From assembly GCA_946221045.1 (NCBI GenBank), contig CAMIIY010000113.1, positions 1 to 6,613 on the forward strand: a stretch of DNA of 6,613 bases, given 5' to 3'. The notes beneath the pieces were generated by a model. The model was not told where the DNA came from. It saw only the letters and a program-made list of their open reading frames with translations, and ran no database searches. The DNA is from an uncultured Oceanospirillaceae bacterium (lineage in GTDB: Bacteria > Pseudomonadota > Gammaproteobacteria > Pseudomonadales > Balneatricaceae). The first letter of the stretch is position 1. Every line of letters starts with the position of its first letter. This document shows positions 5,554 through 6,613 of this stretch, in pieces. The translations under genes and the position numbers were made by a program.

Positions 5554-6613
5554 TCAGGCCGTTTTTAACTGATAGGGAGCAGGGTCAACAATGGGTTGGC
5601 GCTGTAACACAAGATCCGCGAGCAACCGTGTAGAGGCCGGTGCCAGCACCAGGCCGTTACGAAACTGACCTGCATTCACATAGAGGTTTTCATAGCCGGG
5701 TACTTGGCCAATAAAAGGAATGCCCTGCGGAGAACCCGGTCTCAGACCAGACCAGTGATGCTCTACAGGGTAATCAGCCAGTGCAGGAATGATCTCCAGC
5801 GCCGAGGCATAGAGCGCCTTTGCAGCGTCTTCCGTTGTACGTTTAACAAAACCGATACGCTCCAGCGTGCTGCCAACCAGTACACGGCCATCATTTCGCG
5901 GAATCACATAACGATCACCACGCAGCACAACCCGATCAACCACCCCCGACTGAGCCTTAAACAACATCATCTGGCCATGCACCGGCTCAATCGGCAGGGA
6001 TACACCCAGGCCACTCAGCATTTCACCGCTCCATGCACCCGCCGCGACAATAAAGTTGTCCGCTTCATAAACACCGTCCGCCGTCCGCAGGCCGGTAATG
6101 CGTCCATTTTCAGAGAGCAGGCCGTCTACAGCCTGATGCTCCAGCAGTTGCACCTGTTTATTTAATACCAGACTCTGGCGTAGCGACTGACCTAACCGTG
6201 GATTACGGATACTACAGACCTCCGGCATCCAGAGCGCCTGCTCAATCCCTTTGGCTAATTGGGGTTCCGTGCGATAGAGAAAATCAGCATCGACCTGGCG
6301 CAGAGGACGGTGGAATTCATTTGCCCAGCCCAGCGCCTCAGCCTGATCCTGCACATCCACCATCAGCATGCCTTTCTGGCGCAGTTCAGGGTCGATGCCT
6401 GTTTCCTGCTTAAGCTCTGCAGCCAGATGGATATAACTGCTTTGTGACCAGGTCGCCAGCTGAGTTACAGCAGACGGGTAACGCCAGGGATAGAGGGGGG
6501 AAACAATACCGCCACCCGCCCAGGTTGCTTCCCGGGCACAGGCGTTTTTATCAATCAGGGTAACGGAACAGCCGGCAGACGCCAGCTCTCTGGCGGTGAG
6601 CATCCCGATGATG
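5554..6613 (-). CDS. thiO: glycine oxidase ThiO, FAD-dependent (5' end beyond the window)
   Basis: ThiO oxidises glycine to iminoglycine, which feeds thiazole formation in thiamine synthesis; it belongs to the D-amino acid oxidase (DAO) fold. The frame stays open to the right edge: codons for Ile-Ile-Gly precede the Met at 6603-6601, so that Met is internal. Ile-Ile-Gly followed by MLTARELASAG is the tail of the FAD-binding GxGxxG motif, so probably only about a dozen residues are missing. Counting from that Met, other marks are LIDK (16-19) ending the second strand, TWAGGG (27-32), YVIPRNDGRVLVGSTLE (232-248), WSGLRPGSPQGIPFIG (284-299) with likely substrate-carboxylate Arg288, and AGQFRNGLVLAPAS (311-324). 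About 352 residues are visible; family members are about 365. Gln313 replaces the His usual in GHxRNG. A broader D-amino acid oxidase role cannot be excluded. No other thi genes lie in the window. Confidence 0.92.
   Translation of the reverse strand, partial: IIGMLTARELASAGCSVTLIDKNACAREATWAGGGIVSPLYPWRYPSAVTQLATWSQSSYIHLAAELKQETGIDPELRQKGMLMVDVQDQAEALGWANEFHRPLRQVDADFLYRTEPQLAKGIEQALWMPEVCSIRNPRLGQSLRQSLVLNKQVQLLEHQAVDGLLSENGRITGLRTADGVYEADNFIVAAGAWSGEMLSGLGVSLPIEPVHGQMMLFKAQSGVVDRVVLRGDRYVIPRNDGRVLVGSTLERIGFVKRTTEDAAKALYASALEIIPALADYPVEHHWSGLRPGSPQGIPFIGQVPGYENLYVNAGQFRNGLVLAPASTRLLADLVLQRQPIVDPAPYQLKTA

Noticed and set aside
5704..6165. Open frame on the plus strand opposite thiO
   Set aside because: Low-complexity Arg/Gln/His-rich translation with no family signature; thiO on the other strand explains the region.

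Overview
The window is about 6.6 kb of ordinary, gene-dense gammaproteobacterial chromosome with moderate GC content. It looks like a marine Oceanospirillales- or Pseudomonas-related lineage, an inference from the gene set and order. Every gene but one reads on the minus strand; bamD is the plus-strand exception. Nothing points to a mobile element, phage, CRISPR array, rRNA or tRNA, and codon use looks uniform across the genes.

Right to left (the direction of most transcription): thiO (glycine oxidase, 5' end cut by the window edge) is followed by nadE (ammonia-dependent NAD synthetase), which has a plausible promoter in the short gap behind thiO. nadE converges on bamD, and a compact hairpin with T-tracts separates the two. 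bamD (outer-membrane assembly lipoprotein) is divergent from rluD (23S rRNA pseudouridine synthase) across a 120-base intergenic region that must hold both promoters. rluD, pgeF (peptidoglycan editing factor) and a VanX/DdpX-type D-Ala-D-Ala dipeptidase gene form a tight minus-strand operon: 4 bases separate rluD and pgeF, and pgeF overlaps the dipeptidase gene by 8 bases. After a 211-base gap comes a two-domain protein with an MglA/COG2229-like small GTPase and a C-terminal Roadblock/LC7 domain. It is coupled by an ATGA overlap to another gene, of which only the first 17 codons are in the window.

Themes: bamD, pgeF and the dipeptidase concern the envelope and peptidoglycan; nadE and thiO concern cofactors; rluD concerns ribosome maturation. 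The least routine parts are the GTPase-Roadblock fusion with its coupled neighbour, which may itself begin a Roadblock domain, and the coupling of pgeF to a D,D-dipeptidase with no vancomycin-resistance genes nearby. I see no clearly new multi-gene system. The GTPase/Roadblock pair at the left edge is the best lead, and it continues outside the window.

Start codons were revised from the longest possible frames for rluD (ATG 3548), the dipeptidase (GTG 1836) and nadE (ATG 5476), using ribosome-binding sites, family N-termini and promoter position.
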